The translations under genes were made by a program, and so were the position numbers. Of a stretch of DNA of 64,000 nucleotides, positions 1 through 10,718 are shown one piece after another; position 1 is the first letter of the stretch, and the number at the start of each line of letters is the position of its first letter. The stretch covers positions 17,210,501-17,274,500 of the forward strand of contig NC_051094.1 in the NCBI RefSeq assembly GCF_901709675.1, read 5' to 3'. The notes beneath the pieces were generated by a model. It was not told the origin of the DNA. It saw only the letters and a list, made by a program, of their open reading frames with translations, and did no database searches. This DNA is from Syngnathus acus (taxonomy: Eukaryota > Chordata > Actinopteri > Syngnathiformes > Syngnathidae).

Positions 1-800
1 AAGGCAGTCGATGTTGATGACATTGTGTTGCGTCACCCTTTTCTTTATTTCGTGGTCCCGTCTACTCTGGAGCGATACGTGTCGCTCGCTAGTTTAATGT
101 AATTTAGCGCTTCGTGCATGAATGAAATTAGCATGAACAGACCCTCATCACACTCGAAGAAATGCATAAAAGCGACGACGAAAGAGAGACTGAGAAAGTG
201 TGAGGCGAAGGATATCTAACGCTATTCCAATCGGACGCTGAGGAGGAAGACTTCGATGGTTTCAGTGCACAGGAGGAAGATGAAGACGGTGAAGCTCTTT
301 TTTTACTTTTACCGGTATGTTTTTTAACGAGCCCTGTTGGTGCTGTACTACCGTGTTGCTGCTGTGTTACCGCCGCGTCTCAGTGACTTTTACCGGTAGG
401 GTATGTTTTTTTTAATCCAGCCCTATTAGTCTTGTGTTACTTTCGTGTTGCTGCGGCGTCACGGGCAGTGTTTGGAAAGAAATGTTAAGGTATGTTATTA
501 AAACTTTAAAAAAGCTTTCTGTGTCCAGTCTTTCTTTGTTAATAACTCGCGTGCACACTTCCGTGTTGCTGCGGTACTACAGCTGCGTCACAGGCAATGT
601 TTAGAAAGACATGTTAAAGTATGTTATTAAAACTTTAAAAAGGCTTTCTGTGAACGGTCTTTCTTTGTAAAAAAAAACGCGTGTGCACGTGCGGCTTATA
701 AGTCCGGTGCGGCTTATATAAGAAAAAAACTAAAATATCCCCCAATTTTAGCTGGTGCGGCTTATAGTCCGGTGCGGCTTATAGTCCGGAATTTACGGTA
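1..800 (+). mobile_element. pogo/Tigger-like element relic (variant E), cut by window start
   Basis: The right end (about 690-800) carries repeated GGCTTATAAGTCCGG-type subterminal motifs and ends in GGAATTTACGGTA, the inverted form of the TACCGTAA end seen in the other pogo-like elements here. The left end is outside the window. Bases 211-300 read in one frame as an acidic tail, LFQSDAEEEDFDGFS. This resembles the transposase tail LFVSDTEDEEFEGFNDLE at 18380-18427. Two imperfect direct repeats (about 375-500 and 545-660, sharing TGTTGCTGCGG and GGTATGTT-type blocks) lie between. No catalytic domain is visible, so this is a non-autonomous or decayed copy. Confidence 0.65.
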
Positions 801-917
801 CATAGTTGCTTCGAAGGAGGAAAAGCATGATTTAAGATACGTGATTGATCAATGATTAAATGTTAGTAAAACAACGGATTGAATAAATTACGATGACTAT
901 GCTTTGAGAAGGCCCTC

Positions 918-1221
918 CAGGGGTGTCAAACTCAGTTTTTTCACAGGCCACATTGTAGTCATATCTTCTTTTGGAGGGCCATTATGACTGTCACCCCAAT
1001 AAATGTATGTATAAGCACCTCATATTATATACAGTAAAAGCTACAAAACAAACTGACAAGTAACTCGTTTTCAAATCAGACGAGTAAAAACTGGTCAAAT
1101 ATTTAAAAATAAAATATTAAAAGTGAAGACAATTTGCAATTTGATTAATGACATGAATTTGATGCACAATTTGTCTTCGCGGGCCGCATCTGGCCCCCGG
1201 GCCTTGAGTTTGACACCTGTG
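918..1221. mobile_element. hAT-type MITE (CAGGGGTGTCAAACTCA ends)
   Basis: The left terminus CAGGGGTGTCAAACTCA (918-934) is matched by an inverted right terminus TGAGTTTGACACCTGTG (1205-1221). The end sequence and about 300 bp length are typical of non-autonomous hAT elements in fish. No clean 8-bp target duplication is seen, so the copy is old or altered at one edge. It has no coding capacity. Confidence 0.75.
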
Positions 1222-1327
1222 CCTTATACAAAGGTAAAGTAGGATTAAAATTTGATGAAACTGATATGGACATTCACATATTCCATTAGAGTTTAAACTG
1301 CTTGCAACACTATTGCAAATTAGTTAA

Positions 1328-1470
1328 CACTTGTGAGTGAGTGAGAGATTGGTTGAGTGATTGATTGACTGATTCATTGAGTGACTGACTGAATGACTGA
1401 GTGATCGAGTGACAGAATGACCGAGACCAAGTGACTGAGTGACAGAATGGGCGATCGTTCGATGTCTGTC
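1328..1470. repeat. Degenerate GAGT/GACT tetranucleotide repeat
   Basis: The stretch is made of loosely repeated GTGA, GACT, GATT and GAGT units (for example GACTGACTGAATGACTGAGTGA). It is a decayed simple repeat with no gene. Confidence 0.8.
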
Positions 1471-1484
1471 TGTCTATATGTACG

Positions 1485-2288
1485 TACCGTAATTTTCGGA
1501 CTATAAGTCGCGTTTTTTTTCATAGTTTGGGTGGGGGGGGCGACTTATACTCAGGAGCGACTTATATATGTTTTTTTTCACAAATTTTTACTTGATCATT
1601 AACACATCACTTACAAGTATAGTTGACCACTTCACATTATATTTTTAGTATAGTTGATCACTTCACATGCTTTGATATCTTTATCTTGAACATATTCAAA
1701 ACATGAAAAATAGAGAGAAAAAATCAAATAAAGTAATTAACACTTTAAAGCGCCATATCCTCTGGACATGTCCTCTGTCACCAGGATGACATAAAGGAGG
1801 AGAAATTTGATCGATGGATTTAATGATTTGGAGTGACACAAATGGTTTGATAATATTGTTGTTTATGTGATAGTTATTTAAAATATAGTTTATATATCGT
1901 TGTATGGGCCTGTGGAATAATTTGAACTGCGGCGCGGCACACGGCATTGTTGACAAAGGACGATCGATGGATTTAATGAATTGGAGTGACACAGATGGTT
2001 TTATAAACGTGTTATTTATGTAATAGTTTTTTTTAAATAACTGAATGTTACGTCAGGCCCGTTCTCAGCTCCTCGTTTGTGTTTGTCACGTTAGCATACC
2101 GTATCGTTTAGCCTGTTGTTGCTCGTTCATGTCTGTTCTTGGTGTTGGATTTTGTCGAATAAATTGCCCCCCAAAATGCGACTTATACTCCGGAGCGACT
2201 TATATATGTTTTTTTTTCACATTTTTGGGCATTTTATGGCTGGTGCGACTTATACTCCGGTGCGACTTATAGTCCGAAAATTACGGTA
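1485..2288. mobile_element. pogo-like non-autonomous element, family A (copy A1)
   Basis: Ends are TACCGTAATTTTCGGACTA and its inverse, with subterminal CGACTTATA motifs at both sides and a TA target typical of Tc1/mariner/pogo. The interior holds two direct copies of the segment coding for the end of a transposase: 1799-1838 (GATCGATGGATTTAATGATTTGGAGTGA-like, split by mutations) and 1962-1995. No transposase domain remains. Family A recurs at 18076, 22403, 26194, 35241 and 53831. Confidence 0.85.
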
Positions 2289-2360
2289 CATATATATGTA
2301 TGTATGTATGTATGTATTTCGTTATTTGTTTATGTATTTTTCTCTCGCAATTTTTTTTCC

Positions 2361-3565
2361 TCATCTTCCTCTTCTTTCAGCTGCTCCTGTTAGGGGCCGC
2401 GACAGCAGAGCAATCCTTTCCAAATCTTTCTGTCCTGTCACACCAACCATCTGCATGTCCTGCAACATCTTCATCTCTGCCACACTCTCCATTATTTTGG
2501 CCAGTAGAGATTTCCAAGCCTCGCTTCTAACATTCTTTCCCATAACTTCATGCTTTGCTTGATCAACATAACACCTCTGTAGCTAATGCAGTTCTGTGCA
2601 TCACCGTGGTCTGAAATAAAAAATAGGAACCAGTACCTTTCTTCAGGCATTTTCTCGCTTTTTAAGGAATCTCCCCTGCCATCTCTCCTTGATAGTTCCA
2701 TGCTGTCACTGGAATGTCGTCTAGGCCAGTGTTTCCCAACCTTTTTTCATTCACGGCACACCTTTCCATTGGAAAAGATCTCGAGGCACACCACCAACAA
2801 AAATCTGTTAAGTGTTACACCAGCTTCTATATTAAAGTCAGTTATATTACAACAAAAGACGTAAAGTTCTATTCCTATATATGTATGGAGAATAAAAATA
2901 AATACTAAATATTCTTTAAATTGTATTTCTTTTGTAAATGAAAGTGAGTTTTTGAAAAAAGGTTTTAGACAATGTAAGGAATAAACTATTGAATGTGATT
3001 GTGGTCAAAATCCAAAAGAATCAATATAACTGTTTACTGTTTTAGACTAGCTCTATAAATATTGCGACAATAAGAACAAAGTCACTTTTAAAGACGCTCT
3101 GCTGTTCTGACAGCGGCTGAGTGGCTATCACAGTCGAGGTGTCTTGACTTGACTGTGTATTTTATGTTGGTGAAAAATGAACAATCCAGGTTCTCCCGTT
3201 GAACTACATGCTCTGATTTCCATCGGACCGAAAACGCACCACAGCCGTCGTAGTGTCACTGTTAGTAAAAGCACACAGCAACACACACATAAACTGAGTA
3301 TGTGCCGATGCCACAACATGTAATCTCAAGATTCTCCGATTTGCCACGCTTGCACGTTTAGCAAGTGACTGACCAGGCCTTGCGCTAACTGACCAGTGGT
3401 TTTGCAATCCTGTTTATAATGCACTCCGTAATTAATGTTGAACAATTTCCCACGGCACAGCTGAACATCTCTCACGGCACACTAGTGTGCCGCGGCACAC
3501 TGGTTGGGAAACACTGGTCTAGGCCAATTGCCTTTCCACTCTCCATCTTTTACAAATGTCTGGGT
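2361..3565 (-). pseudogene. RTE-type LINE reverse transcriptase fragment, split by a hAT element
   Basis: On the minus strand, 3560-3525 plus 2726-2580 give the reverse transcriptase start: a GKAIGLDDIPVTAWNYQGE-like block, then ERYWFLFFISDHGDAQNC and YRGVMLIKQSMKLWERMLEARL. This is the motif 0-1 region of RTE-clade LINEs. It then jumps directly to the C-terminal region (AEMKMLQDMQMVGVT, 2470-2420), so the catalytic core is deleted. A frame change occurs near 2500. The hAT element at 2727-3516 interrupts the reading frame. The family call rests on motif recognition; the copy is dead. Confidence 0.75.
2727..3516. mobile_element. hAT element (CAGTGTTTCCCAACC ends) with perfect 8-bp TSD
   Basis: Terminal inverted repeats CAGTGTTTCCCAACC (2727) and GGTTGGGAAACACTG (ends 3516) are flanked by GTCTAGGC at 2719-2726 and 3517-3524. 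It is inserted in an RTE LINE; removing it together with one GTCTAGGC rejoins the LINE reading frame. The interior has extended inverted CACGGCACAC-type motifs and no convincing coding region. Confidence 0.92.
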
Positions 3566-3602
3566 ATGAATGTTATCTATATTTATTTTTCTCACTCATT
3601 GG

Positions 3603-3719
3603 CGGCCCAACAGAGGGACTTGAAGCGGCTCCACAGAGGGACGTGGTGTGCCAACAGAGGGACCCTGGTGGTATCAACGGTTTTGGTGACCTCAGTTAAA
3701 GTGAGGTCAACAGAGGGAG
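3603..3719. repeat. Short CCAACAGAGGGA motif cluster, ending in a purine tract
   Basis: The motif CAACAGAGGGA or CACAGAGGGA occurs four times (3608, 3631, 3651, 3709). The last copy ends AGAGGGAG directly against the TG of the following LTR, as a polypurine tract would. This suggests a stub of LTR-element interior, but nothing else supports that. Confidence 0.4.
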
Positions 3720-5025
3720 TGAAGGAATAGGGTCGAAATACAAAAAGTCCTGCCTAGCTACAAAAACAGATATGCTCAAACCTCATTGAATAAAGTACAT
3801 AAGCAGACAAGTATATTCACATATTAAATCAATAAACGAAACATTTTAAGCATATAATTATACCTGCACACCAAACCAATAAAGAAGACATAACTAGACA
3901 TTTTTGATAGGTGGTAATGACAAAGGTTTTTATAACTTTAGGACCTGGTATGTATTTCTGAGCACTTTGAAATAACAAATGTTTTTGATATATTGCCTGA
4001 ATAGCTTAATGACCCTCAAGGAACTGTTTAATGCATGCCTGATGATTTTCTAAATCACGGACACTGCCAAAGTTGTCTGAAAATGTTGAGTACTTGATTA
4101 TATCTTGTGTTTTGATTAATGCTAGACGTCAGTTTTGGATTACTACTGAACGTTCTGGACAGAAGGAAATATTTTGCCTCACAAAGAAAATATATGGTTG
4201 GAAGCATGATTAAACTAAGAATATGACGACGTAAGCAAGTGCATGGAGTATAGTATCACAAGAGCACACAAACAAAAACATGGTAAGTGGTGAGTACAAA
4301 CTTTGCATAGTCAGGGCACATTAATAAATTGATGTCACATAATCCCGTACAAAATGACAAAATTGAAAGAATGATGAATGGGCGGTGTGCGACAGTGGGC
4401 GAAGTGGATGTATGTGCAAGAATGGTTTACAGGAAGGACGCATGGAGATAAAACCGGTAGAGGTGCCAGAGGAAGAGTGGCAGGAGGAAAACAACCAAGA
4501 ACCCGGCCAAAGGTGATCGCCAAGGCCGAAAGACGGGATGGAAAACAACAGACCCCACACACACTGAATCACCCATAATCAGCACCCACCCCCACGGAAC
4601 CAGTTCTCACCGAACCAGCACCCACTCCCATGGAATCAAACTCTCCTGTGAACTTGCCACACCCCCTGACTCATCACCCATCAAAGTCGGCCCACACTGG
4701 CATGTGCAACTGAATATAAGCTGACCAAAGAACCTTGAACGTTGCCTTTTCTGAATGTAGACTTTCTGCTCGAGCATGGTCGCACGAAAGGCCCAGCGCT
4801 GTATTGTACTTTCCTGAAAACAGAGCTTTCTTAACAAGAATTGTGATTGAACTTAACCAACCTGTGTAAGTCCAAATTTTGTTTCAGTGTCTTAGCCTTT
4901 TCCTAAAACTGAAGAAATAAAACGAGCACGCGGTGAGTAAATTGGATAACAGGTGATTGGCTATGGCTTTTGGCGTGAGGCGCGGATAATCCGCGCGCTT
5001 CCCAAAATGTGGACCAAATCCAACA
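3720..5025 (+). mobile_element. LTR of an ERV-like element, family G (copy G1)
   Basis: The segment starts TGAAGGAATAGGG and ends CCAACA. It is about 1.3 kb and is homologous over its whole length to 7293-8586 and, reversed, to 46394-49528. Copies G2 and G3 have TG...CA ends and exact 4-bp target duplications, which define the LTR borders. G1 has GGAG on the left and GTAC on the right, so no duplication: it is a recombined copy or a 3' LTR with its interior lost. An AATAAA lies near 4915, about 110 bp before the end. A short reading frame beginning MCKN (4412-4516) is shared in frame with the other two copies. Confidence 0.75.
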
Positions 5026-5029
5026 GTAC

Positions 5030-5139
5030 TCATATACTTTTTCATATTTTTTTATTATCTTATATAAACATAACTGCTCAATCAGAACACGTATACAGCA
5101 CCCAGAACTTTGTGGCCACATGGGCACAGACGGCGCACG

Positions 5140-5170
<31 letters not shown>

Positions 5171-5457
5171 ACACACACGCGCACACGCACGCGCACACGC
5201 ACACACACACACACACAGGGGCGGTAACCTCTCAATACACATAAGGTACCAAATGGTCAGGTGACGCTTTCCCGCCTTTTTCGGACAGTATAAAACCTTG
5301 TGAACTGGAAAAGGAGACTGTTGTTTCATCTGCTGCCGTGCCTCGTGGACTGGCCGCCATTAAACAACCCAAGATCTTGCCAATAAAGAACCAACTCTTA
5401 CTCCACATCTTTGTTTTTCCTGGCTCAAAAATGGACATCCCAAACAACATGCAACAG
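5030..5457 (+). mobile_element. Partial LTR, family L (first of two tandem copies)
   Basis: A TATAAAA box near 5290, AATAAAG near 5381 and an end in ATGCAACA are shared with the LTR at 59069-61077. The left part matches the same LTR (TCAATCAGAACAC at about 5078 and 59260). The two halves are separated by a CA-repeat expansion. It is followed directly by a second copy that starts mid-LTR, so the pair arose by nested insertion or unequal recombination. Confidence 0.65.
5134..5217. repeat. (CA)n microsatellite with CG interruptions
   Basis: About 84 bp of alternating CA units with scattered CG steps. Open frames across it (HTHTHT or VCVCVC) are artefacts. Confidence 0.97.
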
Positions 5458-5775
5458 TGCACATAGGGCACAGCTCAGTAACTCCATGACACAGACACAA
5501 AACATTCAGCAGATAACAGGACATTCAAGTAATAACAGAACAGATGTCCACATGTGTTTCCTTCTTTCCCTTCTCCTCTCTTCCTTATTCCTGCTTGCGG
5601 ACACTAGTATAAAGCCTTCTGACTTGAAGTGTGACCTGGTTGTTTCATCTGCTGAAGTGCCTTGTGTACTGACCGCTATTAAACAACCCAAGATCTTTTA
5701 AATAAGGAACCAACTGTTACTCCACATCTTTGTTTTCCTTGCTCAATGACAGACGTCTTGAACAAACCTCAACAG
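5458..5775 (+). mobile_element. Partial LTR, family L (second copy)
   Basis: This copy begins at CACATAGGGCACAGCTC, which lies mid-LTR in the 59069-61077 copy. It runs through a TATAAAG box near 5610 and a decayed AATAAGG to the end CTTGAACAAACCTCAACA. Similarity to 60775-61077 is continuous. No coding region is present. Confidence 0.7.
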
Positions 5776-6145
5776 TAGTGTTTACTTTTGTTGTTGTTGC
5801 TTTATTTAAACGGCTTAGCGTTTACTTGCGCAGCAATTTTTTTGATTGATTAAAAGATATCAACGACAGAAGACTTGTTCATACAACCATACATGACACG
5901 TAATAAAATAAATCCCCTCACAATATTTATGAATGTCTTGTAAACGCACTGTAGTCAAGCTACGAAGTAAGCTAATGCTAGCGCTAGCGAGAAGCTAACG
6001 AATGCATTAAACACGTTGTGTTACCCAAGAACAATACAGCATACACCTACTCAAAATACACCCACAAGAAGTGAAAACATGAAGCGCACAGCTCCAAAAT
6101 CAGCGTAAAGACTGACGCTAATGCTATGGACATCTTGTAAACAAG
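5776..6145. other. Repeat H, holding the pre-insertion site of LTR G2
   Basis: Bases 5995-6130 are homologous to 7215-7290 joined to 8587-8970. The single CTAC at 6039-6042 corresponds to the 4-bp duplication flanking LTR G2. So this is another copy of the same repeat without that insertion. No gene is recognised. Confidence 0.6.
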
Positions 6146-6412
6146 CGTAGGGTGACCAGACGCCCTCTTTTTCCCAGACATGTCCTAATTTGAGCCCTAA
6201 AAAAACACCCAGGGGGTGGGGGATTTAAAAAATCATCCGGGATTTTGTTGGACAGCCTCAAACATAATACATGTACAGTACATTGTCAATAGAATTGCCA
6301 CTCCGTTCCATTTCACTCAATTCCAGTTTTTTCTGTATCGTTAGCAAATAAGTCACGCCCTTCTCCTCAAATCTAGTCACTTTGCTACGAAGTAGGGTGG
6401 GCTGGCCAGTCT
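6146..6412. mobile_element. Possible decayed hAT MITE (TAGGGTGACCAGACG start)
   Basis: The start TAGGGTGACCAGACGCCC matches a common fish hAT terminus. The candidate right end GGGCTGGCCAGTCTA is an imperfect inverse. No target duplication is visible, so the borders are uncertain. Confidence 0.4.
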
Positions 6413-6429
6413 ACACCGAGTGTTTAGAG

Positions 6430-6504
6430 CAGGGGTGCCCAAACTTTTTCAGCTCGTGAGCTACTTTTGAAATGACCAAGTCACAAAGATCTACCCACTA
6501 AAAA

Positions 6505-6558
<54 letters not shown>

Positions 6559-6857
6559 TATATATATGTCATCGTGAAAAAAAAGTCCGACTCCCATTCC
6601 CTATGAAAGTGATACTTTTTACTATGGCCAGCTGCCCCACTCATTTTTATACCCTTTCTTAAGTTTAAGAGAAAGAACAGGGTTCTGACAATTGGAGGGA
6701 ACTCGCGAGCTAGCGTGTTTGTGTTGTGTTGTTAGCGCCGTTGTTTGTACACGCGTCAAGTGCGAAAAAAAATAAAAACATTTTAATATCACGCGATCGC
6801 CCAATAGTGGCTTGGCGATCGACCGGTCGATCGCGATCGACGTATTGGGCACCCCTG
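6430..6857. mobile_element. hAT MITE (CAGGGGTGCCCAAAC ends) with perfect 8-bp TSD
   Basis: Ends are CAGGGGTGCCCAAAC and its inverse ...TTGGGCACCCCTG. They are flanked by GTTTAGAG at 6422-6429 and 6858-6865. The interior has a (TA)n tract (about 6508-6566) and a palindromic GGTCGATCGCGATCGAC block near the right end. A 384-bp sister copy is at 33799-34182 and lacks the long TA tract. Confidence 0.93.
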
Positions 6858-7214
6858 GTTTAGAGCAATGCCGAAATGCAATTCCCGCGCTTTCGCCAGG
6901 GTCGTGATCCTTATGAAGCTAAGTGCATGACATGCAAGTGTCTGTGGCAAATAAAGGTACCAACGCACCCTGCAAGAAGAGGACTGAAGAGGAGCGCTTT
7001 TTTTCTTCTTCAAATGCTGCACCGATGGCCGTATTTCTTTTGTCTTTTTTTACTTAGTGTACCATTATAAAATTAAAAAATGTCAGTGTATGCATATGTT
7101 TTTGTTAGTGTGAATATGTTTTTGTTATTGTATATATGTTGTTTTGTTATTCGGGCCAATAAATGCAATTGCTATACAGACACCATGTCATTTGTGTCAT
7201 AACATATGACATAA

Positions 7215-7292
7215 GCTAACGAATGCGTTGAATATTTTGTGCAGCCCAAGAATAAAACAGCACCTTTGATGCTATTCATCTGATACAACTAC
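7215..7292. other. Left part of repeat H, interrupted by LTR G2
   Basis: This is homologous to 5995-6042 (AAGCTAACGAATGC ... CCCAAGAA). It ends in CTAC at 7289-7292, the target duplication of the LTR. The continuation is at 8587-8607 and 8898-8980. Confidence 0.6.
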
Positions 7293-8586
7293 TGAAGGAA
7301 TGGGGTCGAAATACAAAAAGTCCTGCCTCACTACAAAAACAAATATGCTCAAACCTCATTGAATAAAGCACATAAGCAGACAAGTATATTCACATATTAA
7401 ATAAAAGAAACATTTTAAGCACATAATTATACCTACACACCAAATCAATAAAGACATACATTTTTGATATATGGTAAAGACAAAGGTTTTTATAACTTCA
7501 TGATCTGATATGTATTTCTGTGCACTTTGAAATAAATTATTTTTGATATATTGCCTGAATAGCATAATGACCCATAAGGAACTATTTAATGCATCCCTAA
7601 TGTTATTCTAAATCACGGACACTGCCCAAGGTGTCTAAGAATGTTAAGTACTTGATTATATCTTATGTTTTGATTAATGCTTGATGTGACGTCGTATTTT
7701 GCCTAATGCTAGATGCCAGCCTTGGATTACTATTGAATGTTCTGGACAGAAGGAAAATGTTTTGACTAACAATGAAAATATATAGTTGGAAGCATGATTA
7801 AACTAAGAATGTGACAAAGTAAGCAAGTACATGGAGTGTCAAAAGAGCAAACAAACAAATGCATGGTAAGTGGTGAGTAAGAACTTTGCATAGTCAGGGA
7901 ACATTAACGAATTGATGATGTCACACCCAAAATTTCACATAATTCCGTACAAAATGACAAAAGTGGAAGGATGATGAATGGACGAGGTGTGACAGTGTAT
8001 GTGCAAGAATGGAGGAGAAAGTTTACAGGAAGGTCACTTGGAGATAAAACCAGCAGAGGTGCCAGAGGGAGAACGCCAGGAGGAAAACAGCCAAGGTGAT
8101 CGCCAAGGCCGAAAGATGGGATGGAAAACAACAGCCCCCACACACATCGAATCGCCCATAATCAGCACACAACCCCACGGAACCAGCTCTCACCGAACCA
8201 GCACCCACTCTCATGGAATCAAACTCTCCTGTGAACTTGCCACACCCCCATAGACTCATCACCCATCAAACTCGGTTCACATTGGCACATTGCAACTGAA
8301 TGTAAGCTGACCAAAGAATCTTGAATGTGGCCTTTTCTGAATGGAGACTTTCTGCTCTTGAGCATGGTCGCACGAAAGACCCAGCGATGTATTGTATTTT
8401 TCCTGAAAACAGAGGTTTCTTAACAAGAATTGTGATTGAACTCAACCAACCTGTGTAAGTCTAATTTTGTTTCGGTCTCTTGGTCTTTTCCTAAAACTAA
8501 AGGAAGAAAACGAGCAGGTAATTGGCTATGGCTTTTGTCATGAGGCATGGATAGCGCGCTTCCCAAATTGTGAACCAAATTCAACA
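7293..8586 (+). mobile_element. Solo LTR of an ERV-like element, family G (copy G2), 4-bp TSD
   Basis: TGAAGGAATGGGG at the start and AATTCAACA at the end give TG...CA borders. CTAC duplicates at 7289-7292 and 8587-8590. The length is 1294 bp. A TA-rich 5' half is followed by a GC-richer region with a reading frame from 7999 (84 codons, starting MCKN and containing EIKPAEVPE). AATAAA-like signals are decayed. No gag, pol or env sequence is in the window, so assignment to ERVs rests on TSD length and LTR structure only. Confidence 0.82.
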
Positions 8587-8607
8587 CTACTCAAAATACA
8601 CTCACAA

Positions 8608-8897
8608 CAGAGGCGTAGCCAAGCCGGGGCGAGCCGGGGCGGCGCCCCGGTTAGGACTCCCTGCGCCCCGGTTGAAAAAAAATCGAGCTTTTTCGATTCT
8701 TCATTTTCATGCCGTTTTTTTCTTTCGGTCTTGCGCGAATGTGCTTGCGCTATTCTATGTGCGCGATGTTATCCATTCACCGTTTGCCTCCCGGACCCGG
8801 ATGTTGTTTTAGCGATCAGCGAACGCCGTGGGTGATGTTCGATTTTTTTTCCTGTGGGCGCGCGCCCCTACTGGAAAAATTCCTGGCTACGCCTCTG
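8608..8897. mobile_element. hAT MITE (CAGAGGCGTAGCC ends) with perfect 8-bp TSD
   Basis: CAGAGGCGTAGCCAAGC at the left and TTCCTGGCTACGCCTCTG at the right are inverted. ACTCACAA duplicates at 8600-8607 and 8898-8905, inside repeat H. Close sister copies are nested in each other at 47190-47827. The interior has a GC-rich left end and no coding region. Confidence 0.95.
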
Positions 8898-8980
8898 ACT
8901 CACAAGAAGTGAAAACAGAGCGCACAGCTCCAAAATCAGCAGAAAGACTGACGCTTATGCTATGAAAACGAGTGCAGACA

Positions 8981-9472
8981 ATATTATTAAAGTGAAATAC
9001 AGTTTATTATTTTTGTGTCATCTCAAATTTACCACTTTATTGTGCCCGTCGTTTCCATAGATTGAAGGAACTGATCCATCAACAAAATGAAGAACGATAA
9101 TCGTTGATATCGGTAATAATGCCTGAGGCATTTTGTTCAATGTTATCTGATGCTTCAGATATGAATGAAAGGCAGAATTTGTGTTTTTAGACTTGTTCAC
9201 ATCTGCCTGAGTGGCTTATATTTGGTTATTTTGTCATTTAAAAAATAAAGACAATTGGGACAATGACATTTGTTTTATAACAGTGTGCATCTGCATGAAA
9301 TTTTTGTAGTTAGAAAATGTCCGAAAAAAACTAAGTTTGGACATCCCTGCAATAGATCATATCACAATAAAATGGCAAAAGTACAATAATCAGTATCCCT
9401 CCATATGCCTTGTTGTTTGAAGTGGTTATAGATGAAAGAGGAGAGATTCAAGACATTTTCCATGTACGTATG
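8981..9472. other. No gene or repeat recognised
   Basis: AT-rich sequence without a convincing reading frame, terminal repeats or splice-site pairs that could be matched to a known protein. Confidence 0.6.
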
Positions 9473-9880
9473 TGTCACGTACCGTGCCACCTGTCATCTC
9501 CCGATAATCTATCCCTTTACCGCCATGGATACCGTTCACAGCCGTGCCCCCTCCATCAAGTCAGTCGCCCACACCTGCTCCTGCCTCTCACCGGTCCACT
9601 CACTTCTTTGTTAGATCGTCCATGTGAGTTACCCGTCCGACCCTGTGCCTTGCACTCTGTTTCCGTCTGATCTCCAGTTGCCAACCTGTTCCGTGCTCCG
9701 ACCGAACAAGCCTGTTTGCCGCCCGTCCTGACCACTTGCCCGCATTACGACCAAGCCCCAACGCTGCCTGCCTCAATCCACGCCTGTGTCACGACAACGA
9801 CTCAGCCCGACCCAACTCCCCTCTATCCAATAAAACAGTGTGCCGCATTTGGTCATCCTGCTAGTCTGTCAACCCTGATA
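9473..9880 (+). mobile_element. Gypsy-like solo LTR with perfect 5-bp TSD
   Basis: It starts TGTCACGTACCG and ends AACCCTGATA, where a final CA has become TA. GTATG duplicates at 9468-9472 and 9881-9885. The GC-rich body and CAATAAAACAGTG followed by CCGCATTTGGTCATCCTGCT match the end of the LTR at 58478-58947 (AATAAACC ... GCATTTGGTCACCCTGCT). No interior remains. Confidence 0.88.
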
Positions 9881-10392
9881 GTATGAACGGCTATGATGGG
9901 GATACAAAACAATAAAGTATGTTCATATACAGCAACTTAGGTTCTGCACTTCAAATTGTTTAGAGCCACTTAAATCTTGAATTATTTTCCCACCCCTTTC
10001 CAGGTGGAAAGATTTTACCCTAACCAACAACTCATGGGCCTGTGGATGGCACTTTCCCCATGGCATGTGTGGTAGCGAATCTCTTACAGGTAGCAAAGTT
10101 GCGAGTGAAGCATGCCAGTGGTCGGCCACCTCTGGGGTTAATAAACACCTACTTTACAGATATTTAAAGTGTACTATATTTGTAACACTATGTACTTAAC
10201 TGAAATGTGAGTTACTATTTTATATCCTGAAAACAGTTGTGTTTACTTGCCCATCAGCTCAATAAAAATTTAAACAAGTGATTTGCTATGTGGATATGCA
10301 AACAAAGACAGGTTTTAACAGTTATTCTGTTCATTTATACTTCCGTTAACTTTTTGTTGTTGCTTTTTAAAATATGATTATGATTAAACATA
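9881..10392. other. No gene or repeat recognised
   Basis: Only short, unmatched reading frames are seen. No terminal repeats were identified. Confidence 0.6.
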
Positions 10393-10718
10393 ACCAGCTC
10401 AGTGGCCTAGTGGTAGAGTGTCCGCCCTGAGACTGGAAGGTTGTGGGTTCAAACCCCGGCCGGGTCATACCAAAGACTATAAAAATGGGACCCATTGCCT
10501 CCCTGCTTGGCACTCAGCATTAAGGGTTGGAATTGGGGGGTTAGATCACCAACTGATTCCCGAGCGCGGCACCGCTGCTGCTCACTGCTCCCCTCTCCCC
10601 CAGGGGATGGATTAAAATCACATGGGGATGGGTTAAATGCAGAGGACAAATTTCACCACACCCAGGTGTGTGTGTGACGATCATTGGGACTTTAATCTTT
10701 AATCTTTAATCTTTAATA
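10393..10718 (+). mobile_element. tRNA-derived SINE (copy 1), (CTTTAAT)n tail
   Basis: The head has an A box (GTGGCCTAGTGG) and a B box (GGTTCAAACCC) spaced as in a tRNA gene. A tRNA-unrelated body follows, then a 3' tail of CTTTAAT repeats. It is nearly identical to 56511-56822, which points to recent activity. A deleted third copy is at 30471-30537. It is transcribed by RNA polymerase III when active and moved by a partner LINE. Confidence 0.92.

Noticed and set aside
4903-5330. Open frames rich in HTHT or VCVC across the CA repeat
   Set aside because: A dinucleotide repeat is open in all frames; no other coding sign.
10410-10475. tRNA-like A and B boxes at both SINE heads
   Set aside because: They belong to the SINE promoter: a repetitive body and tail follow and the anticodon stem cannot be folded as a working tRNA gene. 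The same applies at 56528-56590.
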